In this document: in pieces, positions 21,401 through 36,400 of the stretch
Layout: each line of letters starts with the position of its first letter
Position numbering within the stretch: the stretch's first letter is position 1
Origin: Cristatella mucedo
Taxonomy: Eukaryota; Bryozoa; Phylactolaemata; Cristatellidae
Assembly (NCBI GenBank): GCA_009760855.2
Contig: WPIO01000027.1
Coordinates: 4,160,501 to 4,224,500, forward strand
DNA length: 64,000 nucleotides
Direction of reading: 5' to 3'
The notes under the pieces: model-generated
Told to the model about the DNA's origin: nothing
The model's input: the letters and a program-made list of their open reading frames with translations, nothing else
The model's database searches: none
Position numbers and translations under genes: made by a program

Positions 21401-24400
21401 TGGCAACAAGGGATTGCCCACCGCAGGATTCGAACCCACGACCTCGGGGCTGAGGTCATGAAAGCAACCGCCTTACCTAGTGTGCCATCATGGCTAACCA
21501 AACTTGTATAAGTGAGCATCGCTAAGGATGCTGCACAGCTCTCTACCAGCCACTAGCACTTGCAATGCACACACTCAAGGCAGAGTGGACACTATAAAAA
21601 GCATCGTTCCCCCATGCATTGCCATGACAAGCACCGACAGGTCGCCGAACAGGCGATGCTGCCGCAGTGCCAAGACATTGAATTGCTGCAACACGGCCAC
21701 GGTGCGGACAATGAACCGGTCAAGGTAAGGTGGCGGTGCCTTGCAAGCAAGCGAGTGGTAGACGGCAAAAAGAAAAGCCTACATGTGAAAATATGAAAAT
21801 CGCCAAGTAGGCCTCGACCAGAACACGAGTACAAAACAAAACATGCCGTGATGTCTCCTAAGCTGAAGCAGCCCGATAACCCCAAAACTGCATGCAACAT
21901 CGGCCGGTAATATTTTTATCAGCAATGAATCGTATATTTTTTGAGATCGGCATGCATTTGTAGCCGATGTGGGATCTTGCCACCATCGCCACTTTTCGCC
22001 AAGGTAGGAATGGGACTGAACGAATAGGCTACACGAGGCATGGCACACAGCAAGGCACTACCTTCCATAATGACGGTACGTCCTTAGTGAGCTGCCATCA
22101 GGCACCATCACTGAGGCAGCCCACTGAGGGAACAGCGAGAGCCTTGCCACCGCTAGGAAGGCCACACGAGGCCAAGCTGGAGGTTGCTACAGCCACATGT
22201 AGAGCAAAAAACCTGAGAACTAACAACGACAAACCGAGAATCCAATGAATGCATGCAATGCGAAGCAGCTTAATGGACCAAAATTCCAGGAAAACCAACG
22301 AAAAACAGCATATTGCACATGTCCTTACTATAAATTACCTTCTTTTATGCCACAAACCATGCAAAGTGGCTGGCTAGAACTGCCTCTGCATGGACTCTAG
22401 ACTCATAATTTCCCGACATTTTTCGGTGCACCATTTACATCATTTCGATTGCTAATACATATGGAGAAAAATTCTCTCTGAGCCTTGGTCACAGCATAAG
22501 CAGCAGAGGGAGTGGCAGAGAAACTCAATCACTTCATTGGAAATGGTTACCTAACTCCTCAGGCTATCAAGAATTGCGAAGGTGAGTCACACAGTCTAGG
22601 ACCTACAAATGTTTCTGTCACCAAAGGTCTTTCAGAGAAAGCATGCAAGCTATTGTATTGTACTGAGCCGACCTAAGGACACGAGGAGACTGAAAATTAT
22701 GCAGCAGTTCTGCTATGTGTGAAGGACCCAATCCATGACAGGCCTTGTGGGTAAGAGTGAGAGTTTTGCTTTGATTCAAGAAAAATAATATAACACGACG
22801 ACACTCATAGGCAATGCAATGTATTTCCATCTGTAACTCCATAAAGCTACAAAAAGTGAGTGTTATGCAGGAGAGATTTATATAGCACACTCCAAGCCTA
22901 AGCTGTGTTCACTAACTCTGTGCAGCATAAATCGATCGGCTGCCATGTTAAGACAGCTGCTTCTCCATCGGCCTTACATTGTGTAGGTCCCAGCAAGTAT
23001 GAAATAAAAACTATACAGAAGATTTATCCTGCCTCATTGATGCCGTCTGGTTTAATCTGACATATGGTCGTCAACAAGTGTCCATCCACCCACTTAGTTC
23101 TGCCTAAGCAGATCAAAAAACTCAGGACCACGTGCCATAGCCATAGGCAACAGGAGAGTAGTTGTCGTTTCGTAAGAATCATGGAAACGAGTTCCACAGT
23201 CTAGGACCTGCAGAGCTAAAGCTTCTGCCGCCAACGGTCTTAAAGCACAAGAATGGAACAGCTAATTTGGTGTCCATACAGGACCTGAGGGCACGACGAA
23301 GCTGAAACTGGTGCAGCAGTTCAGCTAGGTATGGAGGAGCCAGGCCGTGGCAGGCCTTGTAGGTCAAAGTAAGACCTTTGCTCTGTATCTGTTGATCAAC
23401 CGACAGCCATCCTAGCTCTTTAAGCTAAGGAGACACGTGCTCAAACCTCTGGGACTTGCAAACTAGTCTTGCAGCCATATTCATAGCTATTTGGAGTGGC
23501 CTGGTTGCTTATATTGGTAGCCCAGCCAAAAAGGAATTACAATAATCAAGCCGAGACAGAACTAGCAAGCTAGTTGCATTTTTTGCAAGCCACCGTGGAA
23601 GACTGCTCCTTATCTTAGACAGGGATCGACGTGATGGCTAGCTGTAGACGTGGTCTTTGCTTCAGTCTCGTCTACATCTCTATATATGTCAGTGAATACT
23701 CTTCCATGCTCCTTGTGTTAATCAAGCCTTGCAGCTGTTTGTCATTTGCCAACTAATTTTTGACAAATATTCGATCCGGTAGCCGAAGAGATACCGGAGA
23801 TTCGTGTCATTGGGAAACGGTAGGCACTTTTGCCATGGCTTGCATATAGCTCGCTAAAGGCAAGGACTACCTGGTCAACGTTTGAGTACTTATTTTGGGG
23901 TGATTGTGCTGGGATAAGTGAATTCTGTGTGTTCTTACCACCGTGGTAAGCCAAGAACAACATAGCTAATAATAATACTAATAATACATTTGCACTAGAC
24001 TCTAAAGACCGTTGGCAACAGAAGCTTTAGCTCTGCAGGTCCTAGACGGTGGAGCTGGCTTCCACGATTCTCTAACGAAACGACAACTACTCTCCTGCTG
24101 CCGACAGTGGCTCATCCTTTTCAGCCGTCCTGAGCTGCTACTTCCATGCTACTCACTACCTCAACTGCTCTCCTGACTCTGCTATGCTACCCACTTTCTC
24201 TTTGTTGTGTGAGATGAAGTCTGTTGGCTACCGAATGCGTACAGAAAGCCGCTTAGGCTGTGAGTGTGCTATGCAAAACTCTCCTGCGTAACACCCACAT
24301 AGTCTTTATGGCTTTGTGGATTTACAGACGGAGATACATTTACATTACATTACAAAGAAAAAATGCCATAGACCGATGGCATACTGCACTGATTACAAAT

Positions 24401-27400
24401 GCAAACCAGATGACTCACTCAGCCCTGGAAAGTTGTCCCTCGACAATAGAGGCATGTGTCTAGCCAGTGAGCCGTTTCAACAAAGATTTAGAGCTTATGC
24501 TGGGTACATAATGTGAGAACAGTATCATCTTACCTTATTTACAATGCCTCCGCTCTCTAAAACTCCTTCAGCCCCGACCACCACCATGCTCACTTTTTCC
24601 ATTATGTAGCCCACGGCACAGTCCAAAATTGCGATGGCTTCTATACCATGCTTGCACAAATCTTCTTTCATCTGAAGGCTGCAAAGGAAACCTGCATAGC
24701 GAGTTTCAGAAACATGCAAGATTCATCGGAGAAATAGGCACGAGACCACACCCAGAAGGACGCCCTGGTAAGACATCCTAAACTACAGCAGCAGTTCTGT
24801 GTGCTTAATCCCAGCCGAGTGGGCAGTGACTCAGTTACTACATATTTTAAGGGCCGACCATGTGGAACCGAGCATTTGATCATGCGGTACTGAAGCAAAC
24901 GAATGGAAGCAAATGTTGATGTTACAGCAGCCACAGCAACTGCAAAGGCAACTGGCAGAGCTGCCTAACACTCCAAATCGGCCAGCACGTGACCTGCAGT
25001 CTCAACACGAAATCGCGGTGCACTGTTGCTAAGTTATCTTTCACTAAGATGAACACACAAGCAGCTCCACAGTCAAGCCTGTCGACTTTCAGCTAAGTAA
25101 CATTAAAAGCATTCAGGCTTGCTTAAATAAGGATATCACAGTCAAACTGGTAGGTCAATTTGTCCGACTCCACCAACAGGCCGAGCCTCTCCTTGATTCT
25201 GTAAACTCGAAATCTAGTGAGCTCTCGACAAGCAAGCTACACTAAAACCTGTGCATGGAACCGACGAGATGCCTACCAATTTAGTCAAAAAATCCAAACA
25301 CTTGCCGTAAAAACACTGATTTGAATGAGCCGTTTTAAAAAAAACTAGATCTGACATGTCAGCCGATCCTTCAGCCAGGTGATCCGTGTATCTTAGGAAT
25401 GCCAGGAATGGTACTTATTTTACTTAACCTACAGTCCTGCCAGTCACACCTAATAACAATTACAAGACGGTGAATTACTTGCTTGAAAGGGCTGAGTGTT
25501 CTCCTAAAGGTATCAACTCAAAGCATATATTCTCTGATCAGCTTTCCCACAGCCCCAGTGTCTTTTTTTGTTCCGGGGTGCTTTACCTGCGAATACGATT
25601 CAGTGCATGTTGCTAGCCGTAACTCTTACTAAGCGATGGTAATGATTGTCTTCATGTTTGCTTTTGCACGCTGGCCTACGCATGGTAAGTTGTAGCCTTC
25701 GCATGCTTGGAAACATGCATGACACTAACCCTATGTGTACTTATTTTCTTGCAATGGGCTTTAAAATGCCTAGATAGAGATAGCGTTCTATTAGGATAAA
25801 ATACGATCTATTAAGATTATATTTTTAAATTCAGAAAGAAGCAAGAAACCGAATAAGGTAAACATCCAGAGTGTTTCAGATCTAGAGGAGATCTACAAGG
25901 CTACAAGAATGCATTGCAACCATCTACAGATACGGTAATCTCGGTGATCAAGTAAAAGCATCAACTTATAGCAAGACCTTCAAGCAGCTAAGAATAGTGG
26001 ACCCTGCAGATTGTGGAGAAACCTGTTGTAATGCAACTCAAGCACAAATGGGTTAATTTCAAAGAATCTTTACAGCCGTTTCAAAATCTGAATTCGGGAA
26101 ACACTTTTAGCTAGAGATAAGTTACCCGGCACGGTCTGGCAGAGATTCTGTAACATAGACCTTGAACCGCTTCTTAGCTCTCGCTTCCTTCAGCAGCTGA
26201 AGAACCACCCGTGACCTTGAGTGTGTTAAGATTACCTGAAAAAATGTGATCAGCAGGTATGTTATCCATTAAAACCCTGAGAATGAGCCAAAACTCACTT
26301 GGACTCTCGTGTAAATGGACTCACCCCTTCGTCGTGAATAAATGGGCAACCGAGCCTTGCTATTTTCTGCTTAGACAACTCCACCTTCCGTAGAAACATG
26401 TTGCCTCTAGTGATCAGGAGGTCTTTACATTCTTGAAAATCCTGAAACATAAACAGCTTAGCCTGAGAGCTTGATTCGAGCTTGAGATCTTGCCTACTGC
26501 CACCAATGACCTCGTCTATCAGGCTTCATGGGAAATCAAGGAGTCCTCCACAGATTTGCAAGATATTTGCATGCAAGGGAAGCACAAGAGCATGTGCAGA
26601 AGAGAAGAAGAATACTGACACAATGCTTTCACGTGAGAAATATTTGCCATTGCTTTTCTTCCACGACAAGCATCGTCAAACCTAGCTAGCAAAGCCCCCA
26701 CTCAAGCTAAACCCTGCGTGCAAGTCTGCCTGGATGTCACAGGATAATTCCACCTGTAAGTCTGCCTAGATGTCACCATCCCCCGGTGGCCTTGCAAGCT
26801 CAACCACTCGACCAGAGGACTAGACAGATCACCAGTGGTGCCACTTCATCTGCATCGTTGAAGTAACTTGCTCTCCATTTTTATGTTTGCAGGCCGAATT
26901 CTCAGCATAGATATATACGGATGGCTTGGTTTTTTCAAGCTGACTCGTGGCCCAAATTCCAGAGATGTACTACACATTATCAAGCAAGCACCTTCATCCC
27001 ATCTCAGTCCTGCATTAGCTAGACATTAACTATCTCGCGGTGCTTATCTTGTCGTGATGAGCGGTCAATGAACGATTAATGAAAATGTATACTTACCTTC
27101 AGACTGTGTAAGATTGGCTGAGAGGTTATTCTCAACACAACGAAACGACCGTCTTTTGGGTGCGTAGTGCTCTCTATCCTTTGACACTTTGTTCAGAGTG
27201 CTACAGCACCCTTCCTGCTTGGGGGTACCTAGCTTCAAGAGGGTCACCTAAGTTCAAAGGCTAGCCCTAGAGCTAAAAAAAATCCAGCATGAAGCCATGC
27301 ATACCACGACCGTACTGTTGATATCGAAGGGTGACCTTGGCATGACTACACGATATAATCTGACCTCATTTTGACCTGGCCATAGTTGGTTTCTTCTGGA

Positions 27401-30400
27401 TACCAGTGCACCATCAAAGGGCAACAAAGATCATGTCGGCAGCTGTGTGTCTCCAAAGCAATAACAGGGTAGGAAGCAGTGTGGCCTCTCTTCTTGCATT
27501 GGGGGTCTGGAGTCATACCCTCCCCGACAACTCCCAGAGGAATGGGAACCACCAGCTGGAGTAAATATTCAAACTTTTTCATTTGAATACATTCTTAAGT
27601 CAACTAGCAATCCTGTCGGTAGGTCGTGTTCATCCTCTTGCTGCCGTGCATTCTGAGCTGGACCTCATCTTGCCAGTCATAACTGATGCCACAGTTACAC
27701 TCGACGGCAAAAGGTAAGTACTCAAGTCATCGCCTGGTTGCTTCTAGCCAATGGCTAACGATCGGCGGTTGGGCAGCTGGTTTCCGGAAAAGAAGCCTCG
27801 GCCTGGAGCGCTTGATAGTAGAAACGAAACGCATACGAAAAGTTCGCACGAACCGGAAGCTCTCCTTGGCCGTGCAGCATCCCTGATCCAATCACTGGGT
27901 CGGAAATCGGGTGGACTCAATTCCTGAGGTAGGATTCCGGAATAACCCCCTCCCACTAGAGAACCCTCCAACTAGCGCTGTTGTATAAGCTCTTTAAGAC
28001 AGTCTTGGGTTTGGAGATGGTCGACGGCCCTCAATGTCACTTACGTGCCATCGAACCACACTTTGCTGATTATATATGAGCGATGGCATGTGCATCAGCA
28101 TACAAATAGTAAAGTCTCTCTGCAAAACTAATGAAGTCCTTTGCATCTGTTGTAACCTTAAGTCTAACTGCTTACTTTTGCTGTTCTCTATTGGCTCGTG
28201 TTTGCTCCGCTGCTGTGTAGCATTTCTTCTTTTCACCAAGGGACAGGCAGGAGCGGCCACTGTAGCCGATCCTGTCAAGCTTCTGGCCGGGCTGAGGCAA
28301 GAAGCACTGCAGTTAGCTGGGAGAAAAACTCGGCTTGTAGCCTCTATCTGCCATTGGTGGCTGGACGGCCAGCCTCTCAATTCTTGCAAACCTTCTGTGA
28401 TACCTTTTCTTTCTCTCATACGCAATGATCTCGATGATATATTTCGAATACATTTCTTATACCAGATGATACATTTCGAATCTCTTGTCTCAAGTCCCTC
28501 CAACAGCAAGCTGCCAATAGTGACAGTAATCTATTGCCCCACAGGTATCAACTCCTCCTGTATCTAAGATTTCTCTGATCTTACTTCGATTCTGTATGCA
28601 AGAAATCAATTTTTTCTTGTTATGGTAACTTTAATATTTACTTTGACGACTTTACTGATGCTTTCAGTACCGAATTTCGTAGATTGACTGACTCCATTTC
28701 TCTTGTGACTCATGTGCATGACCCCAGTCACAACGAGAGTCACACACACGATCAATTATTCACCCACAAATGTATGCTATCATCCCGTTATTACCAAATT
28801 TTGATCATATGCAGATCTCGTTCAGTGTACAGTGTGTGCCCTCTTCCGCATCCAAAATCCTCCGTGAATCGCAAAATCTTAAGAACCTTGACCTCGATGC
28901 TGTCAGAGCAAAAATATCTTCTCTGCTGCTGTTACTCAACCCCCCTTCCAACCTGCTATCATAGGTAGAATGCTACAACACGACACTTACTTAGTTTGCA
29001 CCCATGACTAATCACACTGTGTGATCTTGCCCAGACAGCCTGTGGTTTACTGAAGACAGAAAATTAGCTAGATCTACTAAGCACAAGCTTGAGAAAGCAT
29101 ACAAAGAATTGGGACTGACTGTCCATCATCAGGCATGCGAAGACTACTCTAAATCGTACCAATCGATCTAGCAAAAGTCTAGCATCTACAAAAATAACGT
29201 TGAATCATAGATGTACCATCCAAAAATGCTGATGTATACCATCAACCATCTCCTAAGCCGGTTCCAGGTTAGCTCCTTACCTAGTGATCCTTGTGGTTAC
29301 CTAGCTTCTTAAGCTTGTCAGCAAAATTGGCAAGATCAGAGAGGTCATCCCTAGGGTAGCAGTATCCCTCAGGACTCCTGTCCCTCAATAACATCAACAT
29401 CAACATCAACATCAACATAAGACTCCGGTGCCTCAATTCTGAGCATTATCTCGATATCTACATTCAAGCAGACCACGAAAGATCTTATCCTAAAATTCCT
29501 CTCACAGCAAAATGTTTAGTTCTCTAGACCCTATTCCCACTGGCTGCAATGCATAGATCTGCAGCTGCCATGCATAACTATCATATCAGCATATATCACG
29601 ACCAATCATTTGGTAATGCTTTCTATACAGCATTCGTAAAGTGTCCAGAAAGAGATTCAGTTCTCTTAGGGCGATTTACAAACATCTTATTATTAATAAC
29701 ATAATAAAAATGTCCTTAGCCTCAGGTCATGTCACACTAAGTAATGCGGTTGCTCTTCAAGACCTCAGTCCCGAAGTCGTGGGTTCGAATTGCCTCTGCA
29801 AGCAGCAGTGATAGCCTATAAGGCTATTCTGTAGCTACACAAAACGGGCTGACAAATCGTACGCCCCTGCACCTTTCAAAAAGGCTGTTGTTAGATCGTT
29901 ATATTAAGATGGTCATGGTTTCATTACAGCATCTGCAAAGTGCCTAGAAAGAGATTCAATTCTCTGAGCCCCCTTTCAAAATTATTATTATTATCATTAT
30001 AATCTCCATTGACAAATCATTCGTCCCTCAATAACTGAGCAATAAAAGGCCACAAGGCACCAAGAGGCGAAGCAAAACAAAAACGCTGCCTTATTAGCAA
30101 CTTTAAAAAGTCCTAACTAAGCTTCAATGCTACAAGCCAAAGCTGAAACTTCCGGGAGCAGTTTCAGTTGAATGGTGTCACTTGAATCCCGATTGAAAAT
30201 CTCGGGATAAAGCAATGCTGTAAACGTGCTCCACGAGCTGCTTAGTGATAATCTTTTCAAGAATGCACAAAAAAAAGAAGCAAGAGTGGGCAATAATGTC
30301 CCATGGCCTCAGGAACTAATCCAGGCTTATTCTGCCTCGGTCAAATTGCTTTACATTGCACACTACAGTTCAGGAGTATTCACAAGAATACACACCATTG

Positions 30401-33400
30401 AAACAGCACGTTCTCATTTTACATACTGCAAAAGCCGAGGACACTAGCACAGTCCACCAAAAAACAACCAGGAATCGGCTGAGCAAAGCCACGATTTCGA
30501 TTTGCATATTGCATTACACTCAATGTGTAGGTATACGCAAGAAATTTCACTCTAGTCTCATGCAATGCAGTGCCACGAGTTGGACCACTACTGTATCCCA
30601 GGTAAACCCACTAGAAATCAGCTGTGAGTAGCCCCGATTTTGGTTGCACAATACAATAGACTATGGTTCGAACATATCTACACACTAATTTTAGGCTACT
30701 TTGAAGATTTGTTCTACTACAAAGTCCAATGGCAAAGGCCGAGGTGGTCCTAGGCAGGCCCTTGCTAGAAACCGTCCATCAAAAATCAGCTACATGTTGA
30801 AGAGACATGTATTCTCCTTCGGCCGACTCTGGCACATCCTTTCCAGCCGTCCTGAGCTGCTACCTCCATGCTACTCACTTCCTCGACTGCCCTCCTGACT
30901 CAGCTATGCTTCTCACTTTCTCTTTGTTGCGTGAGATGACGTCTGCTGGCTAGCCCAGCATGCATATCAAAAGCCGCTTAGGCTTTGAGCCTATAGAACA
31001 TATATTTGACTATAGAAAAACCTTCCTGCATAAAACACTTTTGGTCTTCGTGGAATTATAGATGGCAATACATACATGCATACATACATAGACTAAGGCA
31101 CAACAAATCTCCGGGCAGTGTGGCCGCCACTGATGTGGCAAAATTATTTCGGTTATAAGGTTTCCTACGATTCCAGGCATACTTAAGTTACTCATAGCAT
31201 GTGAAAATAATTATTGACAGCCCATAAACAAACACATATGCTGTTGGTATGTAATCGTTTAGTGTGAAGTCCCTCCCCTACCACGATTCTTTATGACCAA
31301 CGTTTTCTGGTCAAGCATAGAGGCCACAAGCTTCTGAATTGTCTCTTCTGCTGTAGCACATTCAAATGAGCCTAGTGTATTTAAAAAGGCTGGCTACAAA
31401 CACCCTACCTCAGCTACCTGTCGATATCACTCCGAAGTCGTTCTTCTGGGTTCAAATCAGGATAGTGGCTGGGTCACCACAGCAGCACCAAACAAGGATT
31501 CGTCAAAAATAATAAACACAAGTCATTGTTGGTCAAGTAGTTTGGATTTCAATGCTCTGACACTCTGATTCGGGGTGGTTACATTAGCTGCAAGATGGCG
31601 ATCATATGCCAACTGATATGTCAGTTTTCAGTACTTTTTGACGAAACAAGCCAATTACATTTTTGATCGGCCGCTTACTTTGATGATTAATTTCGAGAGC
31701 ATAACTCACATGAGCCAAATCACAACATCAAATGTAATGCTAGGTTTGTCATGCCACAGCTTTCCTGACAACTGCAGGTAATCATATTATGGCAGTCAGG
31801 AAAGCGTTTCTGATTTTATGCTGGGTTTGTATGAGTACGAAACAGCAGTTACGAAATTTTGAGTTTAACAAGATTGACCACAGGAGGCACTTCATGATTA
31901 AGAGCTAGATGAGAGCCTAATATAATTAATTGAATGTAATGCATTTGCATAGTGCCCTAAGAGAACTTAAAAACACACCCCATTTAGGACAGCATTTAGT
32001 GGGTCCCTGTGATTTATCCTTTATGTGCCTATGCGTGCTGACACTGTGCATGCTGCCACTAACCACATTTGCATGCTGACCCTGTGCATGTCACCCCTAA
32101 CCATGCTATTAATTTTGTTTGTTTTTCAAGCATGACTTAACTTACCTTTCAATTGCATTTCACTTTGCAGCAAATGTAAAACGCCTAGAAAGAGACTAAG
32201 TTCTCTGAGGGTGCTTTATCAAGTGCATTATTATTATTATTATTATTAACTTAATCTCCACACAGGCGCTTCATATATGCCGCAGGGCTCTGGCCGATGA
32301 CATAAGTCGTGAAATGCGAGCAGCTTACCATTAGTCCAAATAAGTGCGGCAAAAAAGAAATAGAATCAGAGAAAGTCTGCTATAGATTGTGCTATACTCA
32401 AATATTACAGAGCCAAGAGGCACACTAAAAAGATCAGTTATAATAATAATTCACTTGATAAAGCGCCCTCAGAGAACTTAATCTCTCTCTAGGTGCTTTA
32501 CATTTGCTGTAAAGTGAAATGCAATTGAAAGGTAAATAAAATCATGCTTGAAAAAACAAACGAAATGAATAATATGGTTAGGGGTGACATGCACAGGGTC
32601 AGCATGCAAATGTGGTTAGTGGCAGCATGCACAGTGTCACCACGCATAAGCACATCAAGGACGAATCACAGGGACCCACTGAATGCCGTCCTAAATAGGT
32701 GTGTTTTTAGGTTCCTTTTAAATGTGGTCAGGTCAGGGGATGTTCTGACGCAGGTCGGGAGAGAGTTCCAGGCTTTGGGAGCATATGAACTAAATGCACG
32801 GTCTCCAAAGGATTTAAGGTTTGTATGAGGTATTTCTAGACTGTTGGATTCCGAAAAGCGGGTGGTACGATGCTTAGCCTGATGGGGTAGTATATCTGAC
32901 AGATAGGCTGGAGCCATAGAATGAAGAGACCTAAAAGTGAGCGACAAAACCTTGAAGTCAATCCGTTGCTTGACTGGTAGCCAGTGCAGGTCGGCGAGAA
33001 GTGGAGTAATGTGGCAACTGCGACGCTCACGACAGACAAGCCTAGCTGCAGAGTTTTGCACCAGCTGCAATCGCCTGATCGCACATGCTGGTAGGCCAGA
33101 GAGCAGTGAGTTGCAGAAGTCGAGGCGAGATGTCACGAATGCATGGACCAACTTGGACGTGGTATTTTTATCTAAACAGGCCCGAATTTTAGCAATGTTA
33201 TGAAGCTGAAAATAGGCAGATTTGACTGTGGAGCTGATGTGGTCGTCTAACGAGAGGTCGCTTTGGAATATGACACCTAGATTTCGAGCTGATTCAACTC
33301 GAGATATGCTGGCAGAGCCAATTTTGAGAGTCAGCCTTTCCAATCTCTGGATCACACTGGGTTTGCCCATAACTAGTAAGTTAGTTTTATCATCGTTAAG

Positions 33401-36400
33401 TTTTAGAAAATTTGCTGCCATCCATGTGCGGATGTCATCAATGCATGCAGCTAGTGAGTTTAGAGAATTTGAGGTGCTCGAAGGCTGTGAGGGATCAAAG
33501 CAAAGGTACAACTGAGTGTCATCTGCATAGAAGTGAAAGCCTAGATTGTGCTTGGCAATCACATCAGCAAGAGGCAGAGTATAAACCGTGAAAAGACATC
33601 ATTTGATATGCTCAATCCAGATTTGGCTACTCCAGAAGGAAATGCATCAGAACAAATGAGGCCCTACAGCGATGAAACAGTACAGATACATTTGCTCGAG
33701 TCACCACCTGTGAAGCATTGAATTTGGACTCGGCTTTTATACTTCTGTTCGTAGGGAATGATCAGACCAACCGAAACACATTCGAAGGCTAATCTAATGT
33801 AAGTATTTCTATTCAGCAACATCAATACTCCAGAATCAGTTGTGGTGCTTTCCAGCATACTTTTCGGTGTCATAAATTTTGACGACCAGGTGGGTTAGCT
33901 GTTGGGGGAAATGTCTCTTAGTCAAGGCAGTACACTTTCGTCATGACTCATTAAATCTGTAAAAAAAAACGAAATTAACCACAACAGTTAAAAGACAACG
34001 TAATCTTGCTACGTGATTTGAAATCCCACGACCCTGGTCTCTGGCCGGCAAATCTGGCAGCAAAGATTGCAGATTGCAATTGTTGAATCTGTAAGAGTTG
34101 GTAATGATTGTGCAGGCAGAGTATAAGTACCACCACTTCCCTATTTCAATTCCACATGATTTACTCGAGATTCGGAGCAGCAGCAACACTTGCCCTGAAC
34201 CGTTGAGCAGCATTTGAATAAGTTTGCTACCCTGTAGACTGCGGAAGCGTTTCAGCAATGCATGTTTTAACTGTGAAGTTTTTAAAGCATTTTCGGAAGT
34301 TCAAAATAATGATTTAGCAGATCCACGTATGATCAGGCGGAAGCTCAAATGGAAGCTCCATAGTTTATACTACCCTACACATTGAAAAGGCTGGTGGATG
34401 CTACATTCAAAGTGACATTGACCATAGTTTAACAGATTAACCAAACATCCTGAGCCCTGAAGCCACTTATGCATCCAAATAGTCGAACAGACATATGCAT
34501 CCAAAGAGTCAAAAGGCTATTCACCTTCTCGTCTCGAGCTGCTTGGTTCATGTTGCTCAAAAATCGTAAGAACAGATCACATCCTGAAGTAATTGATGCC
34601 ACTGAGCTGTTGGTGCCTTTCAAAATTCCGATGGCCTCCTTCAGGCGCTTCTCCAGCTCCGATAGTGTCGTTGCTAAAAACAAGAGATATATTGGTGGCA
34701 CCTTCCACAAGAAGTACTGTCGCCTATTAACAATGCACAGTTATTTTGACATTAATCGCATTAATCGCTCAACCGCATTAATCCTCTTTATCACTCACGC
34801 TGCTAGAGCAGAGTAGACTGAATCGATGCCGGACCATCAACAGATATGCATAAAGCACCGTGACTCAATCAGAGTTTCAGCAAATGGAGACTTAGAATCA
34901 GCAAGTTTTGCATACTTGAGCACTTTAAGGGTCATAGCTTAGGAGTATGGTGCTCACACTTCACGACCTAGGTCGTTGGTCCAGTCCTGCAGCAAACAAG
35001 CGTTTATAGCTCGCTGCAAGCTGGGTGACGATTGCAGCAAAGGCTCGTCAGCTGCAATTTATCTGAGTGATTTATATGAGGAGGCTATATGGTCAGCCAA
35101 TCTTTATTGGTATATTCCTTCCAATTCCTTCCAATGCACTCAAGTGAATAAGTGCTGAACTTCTTTTTCCAGCCTATGCTACAGCCACACAATTTCCTAT
35201 CCAGGCTCTAGTATAGTGTCCTAGATCATAAACTATACCACGGAACAGAATTTTCTATTTTTATTTTTGCTTTTTAAGTAGCATTATTTTTCTATTACCT
35301 ATGCTTCAAGAGTCTACAAAAAAGGCCTCATGCAATGCTTTTGTGACCACGACAGTGATATTTTGAAAATGTACAGCTATCCAAACAACAGACCGACTCT
35401 GTCATGAGTCAACAAAATAACTTGTATAACTTTCAATAAGTATCATCCTGTGAGCTGCTGGCTGTACACATATAGTGGGCCAAAGGCAGCAAAATTGCTT
35501 TTTATGCTTGGCAGTGGTTATGAGTCGGTGACTGAAGAGAGAGCACTTTTCCCAGGCGATTTTCGGGCATCAGAGTTGCTGACAAGCGCTTACGTATGTT
35601 GAACCTTGGTGTCAAAGCAAGGCCACTGGCATACTGCCCCGGTCAATCTTCTGCAAAAGATTTCGAAGCTGATCACACTCCGGCTCACGATCTACTGTCA
35701 CCTCACCGATCGAGAGACAGTCATCCAGCTAGAACCATACGCATAATTGTACACTCTTCGGTTGCCGGGCCTTGAAGCTTTTTAAGTGCTATAGTTTGCT
35801 TTTATCATGCCTTAGCACTGCTCTGCTTGAATTATTGGATCAAGGGGCATGTGTTTTGATGGAGAGTTTGGCATCTTCCGAGGAATGCCAAAGGGTTCGG
35901 TCAGAGTACAATAACCCTAGAAGCTGTGGCTGACTTGTCAGAGGTATCATACTGGTGAGCTCTTATAAAAAGAGGCAGCTAGTTGGCCCTTCTGTATGGG
36001 GCTCCATGTGTTACCTTGGGATTGCCCGACACCTATGTAAGGTGCCCATAGAGGCGATTGTCCTCACATAGATCAGAATTATTTATTCCCAGTAAAATGC
36101 TGCTGGGCGTTGAGCCTCCCAGTTAGTCTTAGCTTTGGCTGACTAGTAGATAATAATAATGCCATTTGAATAGCCCATAAGAGAACTAAATCTCAATCCG
36201 GGCACATTCCAATGAACTTCGAGAGGAGCAATCACCAAGAATTAATTATATGCAAGGTATCATGCTCACACCAACATGCAGAAGTAAGGCAGAAGACAAT
36301 CAGGGCTACTGACTACTGAACAGGCGACTAACTCCTACTTGGTAATGCTGAATCATGGGAAGATGAGAAGATAATACACATAGAAACCACAAGACAAGTT

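Noticed and set aside
27686-27971. Overlapping open frames on both strands
   Set aside because: They conflict with each other, show no similarity and lie in an EIF2B1 intron.
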